Assembly (NCBI GenBank): GCA_002842345.1
Contig: PHCU01000009.1
Coordinates: 1-49,030, forward strand
Length of the DNA: 49,030 bases
Direction: 5' to 3'
Source: Betaproteobacteria bacterium HGW-Betaproteobacteria-12
GTDB lineage: Bacteria > Pseudomonadota > Gammaproteobacteria > Burkholderiales > Rhodocyclaceae
A model generated the notes under the pieces. That model searched no databases, was not told where the DNA came from, and saw nothing but the letters and a program-made list of their open reading frames with translations. Each line of letters starts with the position of its first letter. Within the stretch, counting starts at the first letter, position 1. Shown in pieces: positions 32,406-42,022 of the stretch. Both the position numbers and the translations under genes were made by a program.

Positions 32406-35174
32406 GTGACGAACGGCTTCGTCCCGTCGACGAGGCGCAGTCCCCTGATTGCCACTCGTCTGAGCGCTCCATCGACATCCGAGCGTTGCACGCCCCGACC
32501 GCGCTTGCTCGACGCCCTGGTCGAAGGCGCCGGGCGCCGCCTGACGGTGATCCATGGCCCGGCCGGTTTTGGCAAGACGACGCTCGCCGTCCAGTGGCGA
32601 TCCCGGCTGCTCGAGGAAGGCAAGCCGGTCGCCTGGCTGAGCATGGACAAGGATGACAACGATCCGCTGCGCTTTCTCGCCTACCTGATCGAAGCCATCC
32701 GCTCCGCCGAACCGAGCCTGGGCGCCGACCTTGTCTCGCTGCTCGAATCGCAGAGCGACCAGATCGCCGGTTTTCTGCTGACCGAACTGGTCAATCAGCT
32801 GCACGACTATGGCGAGGACTTCTACCTTTTCCTCGACGACTGGCATCTGGTCAAGGACAAGAAAAGCGAAGAAGCGATCGTCTTTCTGCTCGAGCACGCG
32901 CCGGCCAATCTGCATCTGGTGATCACCAGCCGGAGCCGGCCCAGCTTCCCCATGCTCAAGCTGATGCTGCAGAACGAAGTGACGGAAATCCACGGCGCGG
33001 ACCTGCGATTCGACCTGCAGGAGTCGGAGTATTTTTTCCGCGACCTGGCGATCACCGAAGCCGATCTGCAGACCTTGCTGGCGAAGACGGAAGGTTGGGT
33101 CGCCGCGCTGCAGCTGGCGATGATTTCCCTGCGCTCGACAGGCGACCGCGAGGGTTTGTTTCGCTGGATCTCGGGCAAACACCACGCCGTCGGCGACTAC
33201 CTGACGGAAAACGTCCTCAACAGTCTGCCCGAGGACTTGCTGCATTTTCTCTTGAACACGTCGATTCTCGGACGCTTCTGCGGCCCGTTGTGCAGCGCCG
33301 TCACCGGCGAAGCGAACGGCATGGCGATCCTCGAGCGGGCCGAACATCTGCAGCTTTTCATCATTCCGCTCGACGATGAACGCGAGTGGTTCCGTTACCA
33401 CCATCTGTTTGCCAGCTATCTGCAAAGACGCCTTGAGCGCGACCATCCGGAGCGCATCCGCTCGCTGCATCTGACCGCCGCCGACTGGTTCGCCGCCCAG
33501 GGTTTGGCCGAGGAAGCGGTCACCCACGCCCTGGCGGCCGGCGACAATGCCCGCGCCATCAACATCGTTGAAGATTCGGCCATGTGGTTCGTCGAGCGCA
33601 GTTACATGGCCACCCTGCTCGGACTGGTCGGCAAGCTGCCGCCGGAGGAACTCGCCGATCGCCCGGTGCTGCAGGCCGCCATCGCCTGGAGTCATTGCCT
33701 GATCCATCACCCCGAGCAGGCACTCGGCGCCGTGCGCCATATCGAGACTTACCTGGTGGCGCACGATCGCACCGGCGATGACGACGAACTCGCCCTGGAA
33801 ACGAAGGTCATTCGCGCCTGCATCGAGATCTATGCCGACCGGATCGACGGCCTCGAGGAGCTCGTCCGCCCGGTCCTGGCCAAGGCCGACAGCCAGCACA
33901 CCTGGGTCGTCTCGGTCGCCGCCAACATCCTGACCTACGGGCTGATGCACAGTCACCAGTACAGCGAAGCGATCGAGCTGCAACGCTGGACCAAGCCCTA
34001 TCACGAGAAAACCAGCGGACCGTTCAGCCAGATTTACGGCCACTGTTTCGCCGGCATGGCCGAATATGAGCGGGGGCACTACAGCGAGGCGGAAGCCAGC
34101 TTCAAGGATGCGCTGTATCTCGCCCAACGACGCGCCGGGGATCACTCGCATGCGGCGCGCCTGGCCGGTGCCATGCTGGGCAAGATCTACTACGAGTACA
34201 ACCAGATCGCCGAAGCCGAGTCCCTGCTGGAAGACAGCATTGCTTTGGGCGTCGAGGGCGGCGTCGTCGATTTCTCGCTGGCCAGCTACATTCCTTACGC
34301 GCGCCTGATCGCCCTGCGCGGCGATGAAGACCGGGCGCTGCAGATCCTCGACGAAGGCGAACAGACTGCCCGGCTGTTATGCCTGGAACGACTGACTGCC
34401 TGCATCGCCGCCGAGCGTGCCCGCCTGCACGCCAGCACGGGAAACCTGCCGCCAACGACCGCTGACGCCGCCGCTCCGCTGGCGAAGACGACTTTTCCGA
34501 ACTACGCGAACGGGATCATGGCCGAGGTCTGGGAAGCCGAGCGAATCACCGCGGTCCGCCTGGCCCTGGCCCAAGGCAAACCGCGGGACGCCCACGCCCT
34601 GCTCGATCCATTGTTCGACTACACGACGCTGAAGGGGCAACATTGTCTGACCCGTACGGCGCTCATCCTGCGGGCGCTCGCCCACGATCTGAACAGCGAC
34701 CCGCGCGCCGCGGAAGAGGCGATGATCGGCGCCCTGGAGGCCTGCAACGCGCCGCGCGCCATCCGCCCGTTTCTCGACGAAGGGCCACGGGTGGTGAGCA
34801 TCCTCGAGCGGGTGCACGAGCGCTACCGGCGGCAACTGACCGGCGCTCCGACCCGGCCCGTCCAGACGCAGATCGAGCGCATCCTCGTGACCGCCCGCCA
34901 ACAAGCCCCTGCGCGAACGGCGGCGCCAGGGCAAACGCTTGCGCCGGAGGGTGCGGCGCACGCCGAAACCACCCTGCTGGACCCGTTGAAGGTGCGCGAA
35001 ATCGAAGTCCTGAGGCTGGTCGGCGAAGGCAAGTCGAACAAGGAAATCGCCCGCTATCTCGGCATTGGCATCGATACCGTCAAATGGTATCTGAAAGCCA
35101 TCTACGGCAAGCTCGGCGTCAGTCGCCGAACGCAGGCCATCGGTGAGGCACGGCGTCTTGGCTTGATCGCCTAG
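32406..35174 (+). CDS. MalT/AlkS-type ATP-dependent LuxR-family regulator (LAL)
   Basis: 922-residue large LuxR-type activator. N-terminal NTPase with Walker A HGPAGFGKTTL (about 49-58) and FLDDWHLV as the Walker B region (near 140), a long helical TPR-like middle (about 380-800) and a C-terminal LuxR HTH (about 858-915: LKVREIEVLRLVGEGKSNKEI, quoted in part). AlkS and MalT have this architecture and respond to a small inducer plus ATP. GTG 32406 is used as start but its ribosome site is weak, so the exact start is uncertain. The target could be any island operon; it may add a second, sigma-70-based input to an otherwise sigma-54-controlled island. Confidence 0.88.
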   Translation: MTNGFVPSTRRSPLIATRLSAPSTSERCTPRPRLLDALVEGAGRRLTVIHGPAGFGKTTLAVQWRSRLLEEGKPVAWLSMDKDDNDPLRFLAYLIEAIRSAEPSLGADLVSLLESQSDQIAGFLLTELVNQLHDYGEDFYLFLDDWHLVKDKKSEEAIVFLLEHAPANLHLVITSRSRPSFPMLKLMLQNEVTEIHGADLRFDLQESEYFFRDLAITEADLQTLLAKTEGWVAALQLAMISLRSTGDREGLFRWISGKHHAVGDYLTENVLNSLPEDLLHFLLNTSILGRFCGPLCSAVTGEANGMAILERAEHLQLFIIPLDDEREWFRYHHLFASYLQRRLERDHPERIRSLHLTAADWFAAQGLAEEAVTHALAAGDNARAINIVEDSAMWFVERSYMATLLGLVGKLPPEELADRPVLQAAIAWSHCLIHHPEQALGAVRHIETYLVAHDRTGDDDELALETKVIRACIEIYADRIDGLEELVRPVLAKADSQHTWVVSVAANILTYGLMHSHQYSEAIELQRWTKPYHEKTSGPFSQIYGHCFAGMAEYERGHYSEAEASFKDALYLAQRRAGDHSHAARLAGAMLGKIYYEYNQIAEAESLLEDSIALGVEGGVVDFSLASYIPYARLIALRGDEDRALQILDEGEQTARLLCLERLTACIAAERARLHASTGNLPPTTADAAAPLAKTTFPNYANGIMAEVWEAERITAVRLALAQGKPRDAHALLDPLFDYTTLKGQHCLTRTALILRALAHDLNSDPRAAEEAMIGALEACNAPRAIRPFLDEGPRVVSILERVHERYRRQLTGAPTRPVQTQIERILVTARQQAPARTAAPGQTLAPEGAAHAETTLLDPLKVREIEVLRLVGEGKSNKEIARYLGIGIDTVKWYLKAIYGKLGVSRRTQAIGEARRLGLIA

Positions 35175-35366
35175 GTCGCCGGCGGCCAGCGACTATCCCG
35201 CTCCCCGCCCCGCACCACCGCCCACTACCCGAAACAGTCGCGACGCCTACCCGCTTGGGCGGTGACGCCCGGCCCACAAGCTCCTAATGTGTATCCATGA
35301 GTTGCACATTCGTAAAGTGCTTGCTCAATGAGCCACCGGGACACAAAACTATAAAGGAGACAAGAG

Positions 35367-36611
35367 ATGGGACACATGGTCGAGTTTGCCAGAGGCCAGG
35401 ACATTAACCTGGCGCCTGAGTCGAGAAACCAGTACCTGCGTAGCGGCTACCATGCCGGGGTAGGCGAAAGCTGCCGTTCCGCCGTGCCGGTTCCAGCCCA
35501 CGAGCGGCGCGGCGCCGAGGCGCTGGCGCCGATGCTTGATAGCGACAAGGAGCCGGCCAGCGTCGTTCGCGTCTTTGCCGGCCAGGCGGGGCCCGCTTCC
35601 CGGCCAAAAGCCGAAAGCCATCATGCCTTCCTCGGCGCCAAGGGGAGCAGCCCGGAACTGCAGCAGGCGATCGACAAGGCAACGCAGCTCGCCAAGTCGC
35701 GCGTCCCGGTGCTCCTGCTCGGCGAAACCGGTGTCGGCAAGGAAGTCTTCGCGCAAGGCATCCACGCCTTGAGCCGGAATTGCGATGGCCCCTTCGTCGC
35801 CCTGAATTGCGGCGGCCTGAGCCGCGAATTGCTGGCCAGCGAGTTGTTCGGTCACGTCGAAGGGGCATTCACCGGGGCGCGGCGCGGCGGGGTCGCCGGC
35901 AAGATCGAAGCGGCGGACGGCGGCACCCTGCTCCTCGACGAGTTGGGCGAGATGCCACTGGATCTGCAGCCGCACCTGCTGCGGGTGCTCGAAGATGGCC
36001 AGATCTATCGGCTGGGCGACACCAAACCGCGGCAGGTGCGCTTCCGGCTGATCGCCGCGACCAACCGTGACTTGCGCCAGGAGGTGGCCGAAGGCCGCTT
36101 CCGCGCCGACCTCTTCTACCGTATCTCGGTCACCAGCATCAGGATTCCCGCGCTGCGCGACCGCAAGGGCGACATCCGGGAGTTGGCACGATCCTTCGTC
36201 CGCGAGCTTTGCCAACGGCACGAGGTCGACGAGAAAGTCTTCCACCCCGAGGCGCTGAACAAGATGGCGCGCTATGCCTGGCCGGGTAACGTCCGCGAGC
36301 TGCGCAATCTGATCGAAGGCCTGGTGCTGACGGTGCCCGGCGAGGTGATCGGCGAGCAGGATTTGCCACCGGAAATTCTGGCGGCGGCCGATGCCGGCAA
36401 CGATGCGCGGGACGACAACGCGCTGGTGCGGCTGAGTGGCCTGGCCAGGAACGAGTTCGAGCAGATCTGCAAGGTGCTGCGCGAGACCTCGGGCAATGCC
36501 ACGCTGGCGGCCAGGCAACTGGGCATCGCCAAGAGCACGCTGTACCTGAAACTCAAGAAATACTCCCTCGACGAATCCCTCGGCTCATGGCGCTCGGCGC
36601 CGGCGGCCTGA
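35367..36611 (+). CDS. Sigma-54 activator without sensor domain (AcoR-like AAA+/Fis)
   Basis: 414 residues. The first ~85 are unlike any sensor domain; then AAA+ (about 88-325: Walker A GETGVGKE 119-126, GAFTGA 166-171, Walker [12 protein letters not shown] near 192) and a Fis-type HTH (about 370-405, [20 protein letters not shown]). From about residue 88 it is nearly the same protein as the activator at 42009-44045, by eye around 85% identical, but the GAF region is gone. Ribosome site AAGGAGAC supports the start, so it is not simply a broken gene. It may act constitutively or modify the full-length paralogue. Confidence 0.9.
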   Translation: MGHMVEFARGQDINLAPESRNQYLRSGYHAGVGESCRSAVPVPAHERRGAEALAPMLDSDKEPASVVRVFAGQAGPASRPKAESHHAFLGAKGSSPELQQAIDKATQLAKSRVPVLLLGETGVGKEVFAQGIHALSRNCDGPFVALNCGGLSRELLASELFGHVEGAFTGARRGGVAGKIEAADGGTLLLDELGEMPLDLQPHLLRVLEDGQIYRLGDTKPRQVRFRLIAATNRDLRQEVAEGRFRADLFYRISVTSIRIPALRDRKGDIRELARSFVRELCQRHEVDEKVFHPEALNKMARYAWPGNVRELRNLIEGLVLTVPGEVIGEQDLPPEILAAADAGNDARDDNALVRLSGLARNEFEQICKVLRETSGNATLAARQLGIAKSTLYLKLKKYSLDESLGSWRSAPAA

Positions 36612-36625
36612 TCGGCACCGCGCGC

Positions 36626-36657
36626 GGCAGGGGGCGCCCGGCGGGATGCCCCCTGCC
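36626..36657. terminator. Hairpin between convergent genes
   Basis: GGCAGGGGGC and GCCCCCTGCC pair over 10 bp with a 12-nt loop, in the 130-bp gap between the convergent sensorless activator and chemoreceptor genes. There is no T tract; probably a bidirectional terminator. Confidence 0.55.
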
Positions 36658-36741
36658 CGACAACGCCGGGCAGGGAATGCACCGACCAGGCCGCACCCTT
36701 GGCGCGACCGGCCCTGCCCGCTGATCAGCCTGCCGCGTGGC

Positions 36742-38055
36742 TCACTTCGGCGTCCCCATGTTGGCGACATACTCGGTGGCGACGCGGGTCCGTTCCGCCA
36801 GCTTGCGCACCTCGTCGGCGACGACAGCGAAGCCGCGGCCGAACTCACCGGCCCGGGCCGCTTCGATGGCGGCATTGAGAGCCAGCAGATTGGTTTGATT
36901 GGCGATCTCCTTGATCGTCAGCATGATCTCCGAGACCTTCGCCAGGTGGCTCTCCAATTGCTGGCGCTGCTGCGTCTCGCTGCGCTGCAGCTCGGCCTCG
37001 TGTTTCGCCGACTGGATGTCGGTCAAGGCGCCGACGACGCGCAGTGGCGTGCCATCGGCGGCCCGCCGGGTTTGCCCCTTGGCCCTGAACCAGCGGAATT
37101 CACCGTCCTTGCAGCGCAGCCGGTATTCGATGTCGTAAGGGGTCCGCCCGCTGCGGTCGGTCAGATGCCGGGTAAAGGCATCCACCACCCGCGCCTGGTC
37201 CTCCGGGTGAACTTTCGCTAGCCAACTGTCGAGCACGTCGGGAAACTCCTCGACGGTCGCGTAGCCGAGCAGGCGGCGTAGCTGATTGGACCACCAGAAG
37301 GCGTTCATCGGGTTGACCGGATCGCCGGCCACGACCTCCATGTCCCAGAGGCCGTCATTGAGCATTTCCAGCGACAGTTCGAAGCGCGTTACCGCGGTAT
37401 CCAGCTGCTTCTGGCGGGCGAGTTCGCTGCCGATCGCAGTCATCGACCCGGCCACCCGCAAGGCTTTGCCGCTGGCATCGCGGAGCGTTTCGCCGCGCGC
37501 CCTGAACCAGCGGTATTCGCCATTCTTGTCGGCCAGCCGATAGGTGACGTCATAGGGGGTTCGCCCGGAGCGATCATTCAGGTGGGCATTGAACGCTGCC
37601 AGCACGCGCTCTTTGTCCTCCGGATGCAAGCGGTCGATCCAACTTTCCAGAACATTGGGAAAATCGGCTTCATCCAGGAAGCCCAGCAAAGTGCGGAACT
37701 GTTCCGACCACCAGATCTCATGCTTGACGCCGACCGCTTGATCGGCAATCCGCATATCCCACAAACCATCGCTGGTAGCCTGGCAAATGAGGTCAAAGCG
37801 GCTGCGCAAGCCATCGACTTCCGCTTGCACGGCGGCCAGCCGCTCCGCCAGGGCGGCGTTCACCGCCTTCGCCTCCTCCACCGACTCCCGGTTGGTTTGC
37901 AATTGCCCGGCGAGCCCGCCGGATGCCTCGCGCAACAGGTGCGACAACCGAGTGAAATCCTTGCCACCCATCGTCCAGGAAATTGCTGCCTCCCGCGACA
38001 AGGCTTGCGCCGCCGCTTCCAGTTCGCGCACTATGCTTTTACGCCTGACCCACAC
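36742..38055 (-). CDS. Short cytoplasmic chemoreceptor with tandem PAS domains
   Basis: 437 residues with no membrane segment. Helical N-terminus (about 1-85), PAS_3-type domain A (about 88-212), PAS domain B (about 222-352), then the MCP signalling tip ([21 protein letters not shown], near 380-400, followed by [18 protein letters not shown]). The two PAS domains are clear duplicates ([15 protein letters not shown] and [15 protein letters not shown]). The MCP part ends about 20 residues after the tip, so the usual long returning helix and adaptation sites are missing. GTG start with AAGGAGA upstream. It lies 44 bp after the acyl-CoA ligase gene, so probably cotranscribed and linked to taxis toward the substrate. 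Confidence 0.87.
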   Translation of the reverse strand: MWVRRKSIVRELEAAAQALSREAAISWTMGGKDFTRLSHLLREASGGLAGQLQTNRESVEEAKAVNAALAERLAAVQAEVDGLRSRFDLICQATSDGLWDMRIADQAVGVKHEIWWSEQFRTLLGFLDEADFPNVLESWIDRLHPEDKERVLAAFNAHLNDRSGRTPYDVTYRLADKNGEYRWFRARGETLRDASGKALRVAGSMTAIGSELARQKQLDTAVTRFELSLEMLNDGLWDMEVVAGDPVNPMNAFWWSNQLRRLLGYATVEEFPDVLDSWLAKVHPEDQARVVDAFTRHLTDRSGRTPYDIEYRLRCKDGEFRWFRAKGQTRRAADGTPLRVVGALTDIQSAKHEAELQRSETQQRQQLESHLAKVSEIMLTIKEIANQTNLLALNAAIEAARAGEFGRGFAVVADEVRKLAERTRVATEYVANMGTPK

Positions 38056-38099
38056 TGCTGTCTCCTTTTGCTGTTGTTGAATTTCGCGTTCGAGCTGCC

Positions 38100-39626
38100 T
38101 TAGCCCTTGGCGCCCAAGGCACGCCTGAGTTCCGTTTTGAGCACCTTGCCATGATTGTTTTTGGGCAGATTGGGCAGCACCCGGTACTCTTTCGGGCGCT
38201 TGAAGCGGGCTATATGCTCACGGCACAGAACATCCAGTTCGGCCGAATCCACCGTTTTTCCCGGCTCGCAAACGATGAAGGCGATCACCTCCTCACCCCA
38301 CTCGTGGCTCTGCCGGCCGACCACCGAGACTTCGGCCACGCCCGGGTGCCGGAGCAGGATCTCCTCGACTTCCCGCGGGTAGATATTGGAGCCCCCGCTG
38401 ATGATGATGTCCTTGGCACGGTCTTTCAGGGTCAAGAAGCCGTCCTGGTCGAAGACCCCGACATCCCCGGTGTACAGCCAGCCGTCGCGGATGGTGTTCA
38501 AGGTGGCGCTCGGGTTCCCCCAGTAACCGCTCATCACGGTATCGCCGCGGACGATGATCTCGCCGCTTTCGCCGGCAGGAAGTACCTGACCGTTGAGGTC
38601 GACGACCCGTATTTCCACCGCCGCCTGCGCGACGCCGACCGATGCCAGGCGCTCCTGATAGCGCGGATGCGCGGAATTGCCGAGGTGGAACCGCGACAAG
38701 GCGGTAATGGTCATGGGCGTCTCGCCTTGGCCGTAGATCTGGACGAAACGATTGCCCACCACCTCGAGCGCCCGGCGGATGTCTTCCAGGTACATCGGGC
38801 CGCCGCCGTAAACCACCGTCTTGATCCCGGAAGGATCGCTGGCAGCGTTGGCGCAGTGCTCGACCAGATGTCTGACCATGGTCGGTGCGGCGAACATCGA
38901 GACATTGCAAAACTTCCGCGACAACTCGAATATCTCCGCCGGAACGAACCCGGCCGATTCCGGCACGAGATGGCGGGCGCCGACCGCGACATGGGCAAAG
39001 CTGTACAGTCCGGCCCCATGCGACATGGGCGCTGCGTACAGAATGCTGTCATCCATGTGCGGGGTATCGACGTCGGCGAAATAGCACAAGGTCATCGCCA
39101 GCAGATTGGCGTGGGTCAACATGACGCCTTTCGGCTTGCCGGTGGTACCCGAGGTATAGAACAGCCACGCCAGATCGCTCGGATCGGTGCAGGCAATGGA
39201 GGCTTCGCAACCGTGCACCAAGGCCGCGTATTCCTTCGACTCGGTGTCGATGACCTGCAGCAGGATGGCGCCGCCCGACGCGCCGATGCCACTGCCCATG
39301 CCACCGCTGACAAACACCAGCGTTGCCCCGGAATCGCCAAGGATGAAATCGACTTCCTTCGCCTGCAGCTTGTTGTTGATCGGTACGGCGATCAGGCCGG
39401 CATGCCAGATGGCAAAAAGTAGCTCGAGGTAGTGCGGGCTGTTCTGCATGAACAAAGCGACACGCTCGCCGCGACGCAGCCCGAAATAGCCGCGCAAGCT
39501 GCCGGACAAGGACAGCACCCTGGCCGCCAGATCGCGATAGCTATACAGATCGCGCTCGCCATGGGCAATGGCCGGCCGGTCGGGAAAAACCCTGGCGGTG
39601 CGGAGAAGCAGATTCACCAGATTCAT
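38100..39626 (-). CDS. bal: Acyl-CoA ligase, candidate 3-oxoacid (benzoylacetate)-CoA ligase
   Basis: 508 residues, AMP-forming adenylate synthetase family. Motifs: P-loop-like [13 protein letters not shown] (near 155), YGQGETPM (near 300), [17 protein letters not shown] (near 385), [17 protein letters not shown] (near 408) and the catalytic lysine region [11 protein letters not shown] near the end. Forms an acyl-CoA via an acyl-adenylate. In A. aromaticum EbN1 a benzoylacetate-CoA ligase gene (bal) belongs to the apc operon, which makes this the likely role, but substrate specificity cannot be read and the symbol is provisional. ATG 39626 has ribosome site GGGAGG; the upstream in-frame extension is rejected. 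Confidence 0.72.
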   Translation of the reverse strand: MNLVNLLLRTARVFPDRPAIAHGERDLYSYRDLAARVLSLSGSLRGYFGLRRGERVALFMQNSPHYLELLFAIWHAGLIAVPINNKLQAKEVDFILGDSGATLVFVSGGMGSGIGASGGAILLQVIDTESKEYAALVHGCEASIACTDPSDLAWLFYTSGTTGKPKGVMLTHANLLAMTLCYFADVDTPHMDDSILYAAPMSHGAGLYSFAHVAVGARHLVPESAGFVPAEIFELSRKFCNVSMFAAPTMVRHLVEHCANAASDPSGIKTVVYGGGPMYLEDIRRALEVVGNRFVQIYGQGETPMTITALSRFHLGNSAHPRYQERLASVGVAQAAVEIRVVDLNGQVLPAGESGEIIVRGDTVMSGYWGNPSATLNTIRDGWLYTGDVGVFDQDGFLTLKDRAKDIIISGGSNIYPREVEEILLRHPGVAEVSVVGRQSHEWGEEVIAFIVCEPGKTVDSAELDVLCREHIARFKRPKEYRVLPNLPKNNHGKVLKTELRRALGAKG

Positions 39627-40085
39627 GCATCCTCCCTGGATACGAACTTTGTCCGGCAGAAGCTGTTGCAAAAACCGTGCACGCGCCTGTCATGCAGCGC
39701 GCCGAGGCAGGTCTGAAATTGGCAAACCGCCTGCAACAGCAAGCGGCTGCTCGCAGCGAGCGCTTTTCCTTGTGGCACACGGCAATGCCAAGCAAGCGCC
39801 AGGCGGAACTCGGTCAGCCCACGGGATGCCCGGAATTCGGACACAAGTGTCTGGTCGCCGTACGACGATAGGACGGCGGCAAGCCCGGCGTCGCCGTTCG
39901 GCATTTTCCCGGAGCGACCACCAGTTTTCGCGCGGCAGGACTCGCCCGCCTGCCCAGACCGCGGAGCACTACGCCACAGACCCTTGTTTCTATTTTTGTT
40001 TTTTCCCCCTGCCGGGTTAAAGCGGCCGCTCAGGGATCGAACTGACCGCTCCAATTGCCCGCTTTCGCCTTCATGCATCGACGGC
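39627..40085. other. Divergent control region between bal and the CoA-transferase genes
   Basis: About 460 bp without a credible gene. It contains an inverted repeat GCTGTTGCA / TGCAACAGC (39662-39670 and 39732-39740) within the likely bal leader, a GC hairpin GCTCGCAGCGAGC near 39749 and a T-rich stretch near 39983-40010. No convincing promoter for bal was found on the minus strand. Confidence 0.4.
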
Positions 40086-40101
40086 TGGCATTCATGTTGC
40101 T
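40086..40101 (+). promoter_or_regulatory. sigma-54 promoter of the CoA-transferase operon
   Basis: TGGCATTCATGTTGCT matches TGGCAYN-N4-TTGCW with exact GG-N10-GC spacing. The start would be near 40113, leaving a leader of about 160 nt before the GTG at 40276. The leader can fold (CGCC-TC-TGAC with GTCA-GGCG) but nothing recognisable was seen. Confidence 0.75.
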
Positions 40102-40275
40102 GTAGAGGAGCAGAGAAATGAGGGAGGCTAGACGTTGAGCAATCGAGTCATCTCATCACAGCAACGCTGGAAACTTTCATTTCTCACCATTCACCCGGGC
40201 GATCGCCTCTGACAGCAGGTTAACGACCACGCGTCAGGCGAGTCCGTCGTAAGGAAGGCTATCAGGAGGCAACAG

Positions 40276-40998
40276 GTGGCAGTCACCAAGGTTTATCCAA
40301 ATGCAAGTAGCGCACTTGCTGGTTTATTGCGCGATGGCATGACCATCATGTCAGGCGGTTTCGGCGTTTGCGGCATTCCTTCATCGCTGATCGAGGCTAT
40401 CCGCGATTCCGGCGTCAAGGATCTGACGATCATTTCCAACAATCCCGGCATTGACGATTTCGGCCTGGGTTTGCTGCTGCCCCAAGGCCAGATCCGCAAG
40501 ATGATCGGCTCGTACATTGGGGAAAATGCGCGCTTTGCCAAACAGTATCTGGGTGGCGAAATCGAGGTCGAGTTCAATCCGCAAGGCACGCTTGCCGAGC
40601 GCATTCGTGCCGGCGGCGCTGGCATTCCGGCCTTTTTCACCCGCACCGGAGTAGGTACCGTGATCGCCGAAGGCAAGGATGTTCGCGAGTTCGACGGCAT
40701 CAAGTACCTGATGGAAAAAAGCCTTCATGCTGATCTGGCGATCGTTCATGCCTGGCGCGGCGATCCCGAAGGCAACCTGCAGTACCGCATGACCGCGCGG
40801 AACTTCAATCCGGTCATGGCCACCGCCGCCGAAGTCACCGTTGCCGAAGTCGAGGAGCTGGTCGAACCGGGGGCAATCGATCCCGACCATATCGTCACTC
40901 CGGGCATTTTTGTCCAGCGAATCGTCCAGTTGGAGCAACTGGATAAGCGCATCGAGCAACGTACCGTACGCGCTCGCCCAACGGCTTGCAGGGAGTAG
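40276..40998 (+). CDS. scoA: 3-oxoacid CoA-transferase subunit A
   Basis: 240 residues, class I CoA-transferase alpha subunit. Family blocks: GMTIMSGGFGVCGIP near residue 22, the oxyanion/CoA region LTIISNNPGIDDFGLGLLL near 50, and PAFFTRTGVGTVIAEGKDVREFDG near 118 (quoted in part). Together with subunit B it moves CoA from succinyl-CoA or acetyl-CoA to a 3-oxoacid such as acetoacetate or, by context, benzoylacetate. The GTG start is supported by AGGAGG 6 bp upstream. Subunit B follows after 4 bp. A sigma-54 promoter precedes the pair. Confidence 0.9.
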   Translation: MAVTKVYPNASSALAGLLRDGMTIMSGGFGVCGIPSSLIEAIRDSGVKDLTIISNNPGIDDFGLGLLLPQGQIRKMIGSYIGENARFAKQYLGGEIEVEFNPQGTLAERIRAGGAGIPAFFTRTGVGTVIAEGKDVREFDGIKYLMEKSLHADLAIVHAWRGDPEGNLQYRMTARNFNPVMATAAEVTVAEVEELVEPGAIDPDHIVTPGIFVQRIVQLEQLDKRIEQRTVRARPTACRE

Positions 40999-41002
40999 AA
41001 AA

Positions 41003-41656
41003 ATGGCCTGGACTCGAGACCAGATGGCTGCACGGGCAGCCAAAGAAGTTCGCGATGGTTACTACGTCAATCTTGGCATCGGCATTCCGACGTTGGTCGC
41101 CAATCACATCCCGGCAGGCATTTCGACGCAGTTGCAGAGCGAAAACGGCATGCTGGGCATGGGACCGTTTCCCTTCGAGGGGGAAGAAGACCCCGACTTG
41201 ATCAATGCCGGAAAACAGACCATCACCACCCTGCCGACGACCAGCTTTTTCGATAGCGCGACTTCATTCGCGATCATTCGCGGCGGCCATATTCAGCTGT
41301 CCATCCTCGGCGCCCTGCAGGTTTCCGAGAAGGGGGATCTGGCCAATTGGGCCGTCCCCGGCAAGATGGTCAAGGGCATCGGTGGAGCGATGGACCTCGT
41401 CGCGGGAGTGCCGGAGGTCGTCGTGCTGATGGAACATTCATCGCGGGGCGAGCCAAAGATCGTCAAGCAATGTTCGCTGCCGCTGACCGGCACGGAAGTC
41501 GTCAGCTTGATCATCACTGACCTCTGCGTATTCGAAGTGGGACCGGACGGTCTGCTGCTGACGGAGCTTGCGCCGGAGGTCACGGTGGACGACATCCTGG
41601 CCAATACCGAAGCCAGTTTCTCGATTCACCCGGATCTCGAGCAGGGCCGGGGGTAG
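41003..41656 (+). CDS. scoB: 3-oxoacid CoA-transferase subunit B
   Basis: 217 residues, class I CoA-transferase beta subunit. The catalytic glutamate that forms the glutamyl-CoA thioester is in SENGMLGMGPFP (near residue 46). Other blocks are YVNLGIGIPTLVANHIP, GALQVSEKGDLANWAVPGK and AGVPEVVVLMEHSS. It works with subunit A. If the carboxylase makes a 3-oxoacid, this enzyme gives an ATP-saving route to the CoA ester in parallel with the ligase encoded 1.4 kb away. A DUF3135 gene follows on the same strand. Confidence 0.92.
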   Translation: MAWTRDQMAARAAKEVRDGYYVNLGIGIPTLVANHIPAGISTQLQSENGMLGMGPFPFEGEEDPDLINAGKQTITTLPTTSFFDSATSFAIIRGGHIQLSILGALQVSEKGDLANWAVPGKMVKGIGGAMDLVAGVPEVVVLMEHSSRGEPKIVKQCSLPLTGTEVVSLIITDLCVFEVGPDGLLLTELAPEVTVDDILANTEASFSIHPDLEQGRG

Positions 41657-41734
41657 GAATCCAGGTACTAATTGGCGACTTTCCTCAGCCGGATTTACCT
41701 CGTAGGTCTGGCTGAGGCGTTTCTGGAGCGACGC

Positions 41735-42022
41735 GTGAACAATACATTGCCCTCGGATTTCTCCGATTTCAGTTTCGATGAACTGTCAGCATTGGCCAAC
41801 AACGATCCAGCTGCCTTTGAGGAGTTACGCTCGGCACTGATCAAGACGACAATTCGCGCGTCGGGCAATGCAAGTCTCCTGCTGCAACTCCAACGCCGCC
41901 TGGACGAAGAAGCGGATACCGGCACGCCACGCCACCTTTCGTTTCTGCACTTGTCGGATTGGCTCGACGACACCTATCGGCAGCTAAGCCAGTATCCGCC
42001 GCTCACAGCTAACCATTTGTAG
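41735..42022 (+). CDS. DUF3135-like small protein
   Basis: 95 residues, soluble and helical. The pattern FDELSALANNDPAAFEELRSALI (about 12-33, quoted in part) followed by LQLQRRLDEE and HLSDWLDDTYRQL fits the DUF3135 family, whose function is unknown. The GTG at 41735 is chosen because GGAG lies 7 bp before it and the family starts there; a TTG at 41672 is possible. It follows scoB by 78 bp and its end overlaps the convergent activator gene by 14 bp. Confidence 0.65.
   Translation: MNNTLPSDFSDFSFDELSALANNDPAAFEELRSALIKTTIRASGNASLLLQLQRRLDEEADTGTPRHLSFLHLSDWLDDTYRQLSQYPPLTANHL

Noticed and set aside
35367..36611. The short sigma-54 activator as a pseudogene remnant
   Set aside because: It has an intact AAA+ and HTH, a good ribosome site, its own start and no frameshift.
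39819..39835. Possible minus-strand sigma-54 promoter for the ligase gene
   Set aside because: GG-N10-GC spacing is present, but the -12 region reads GGGC rather than TTGC and the -24 box starts GGGCAT; too weak.
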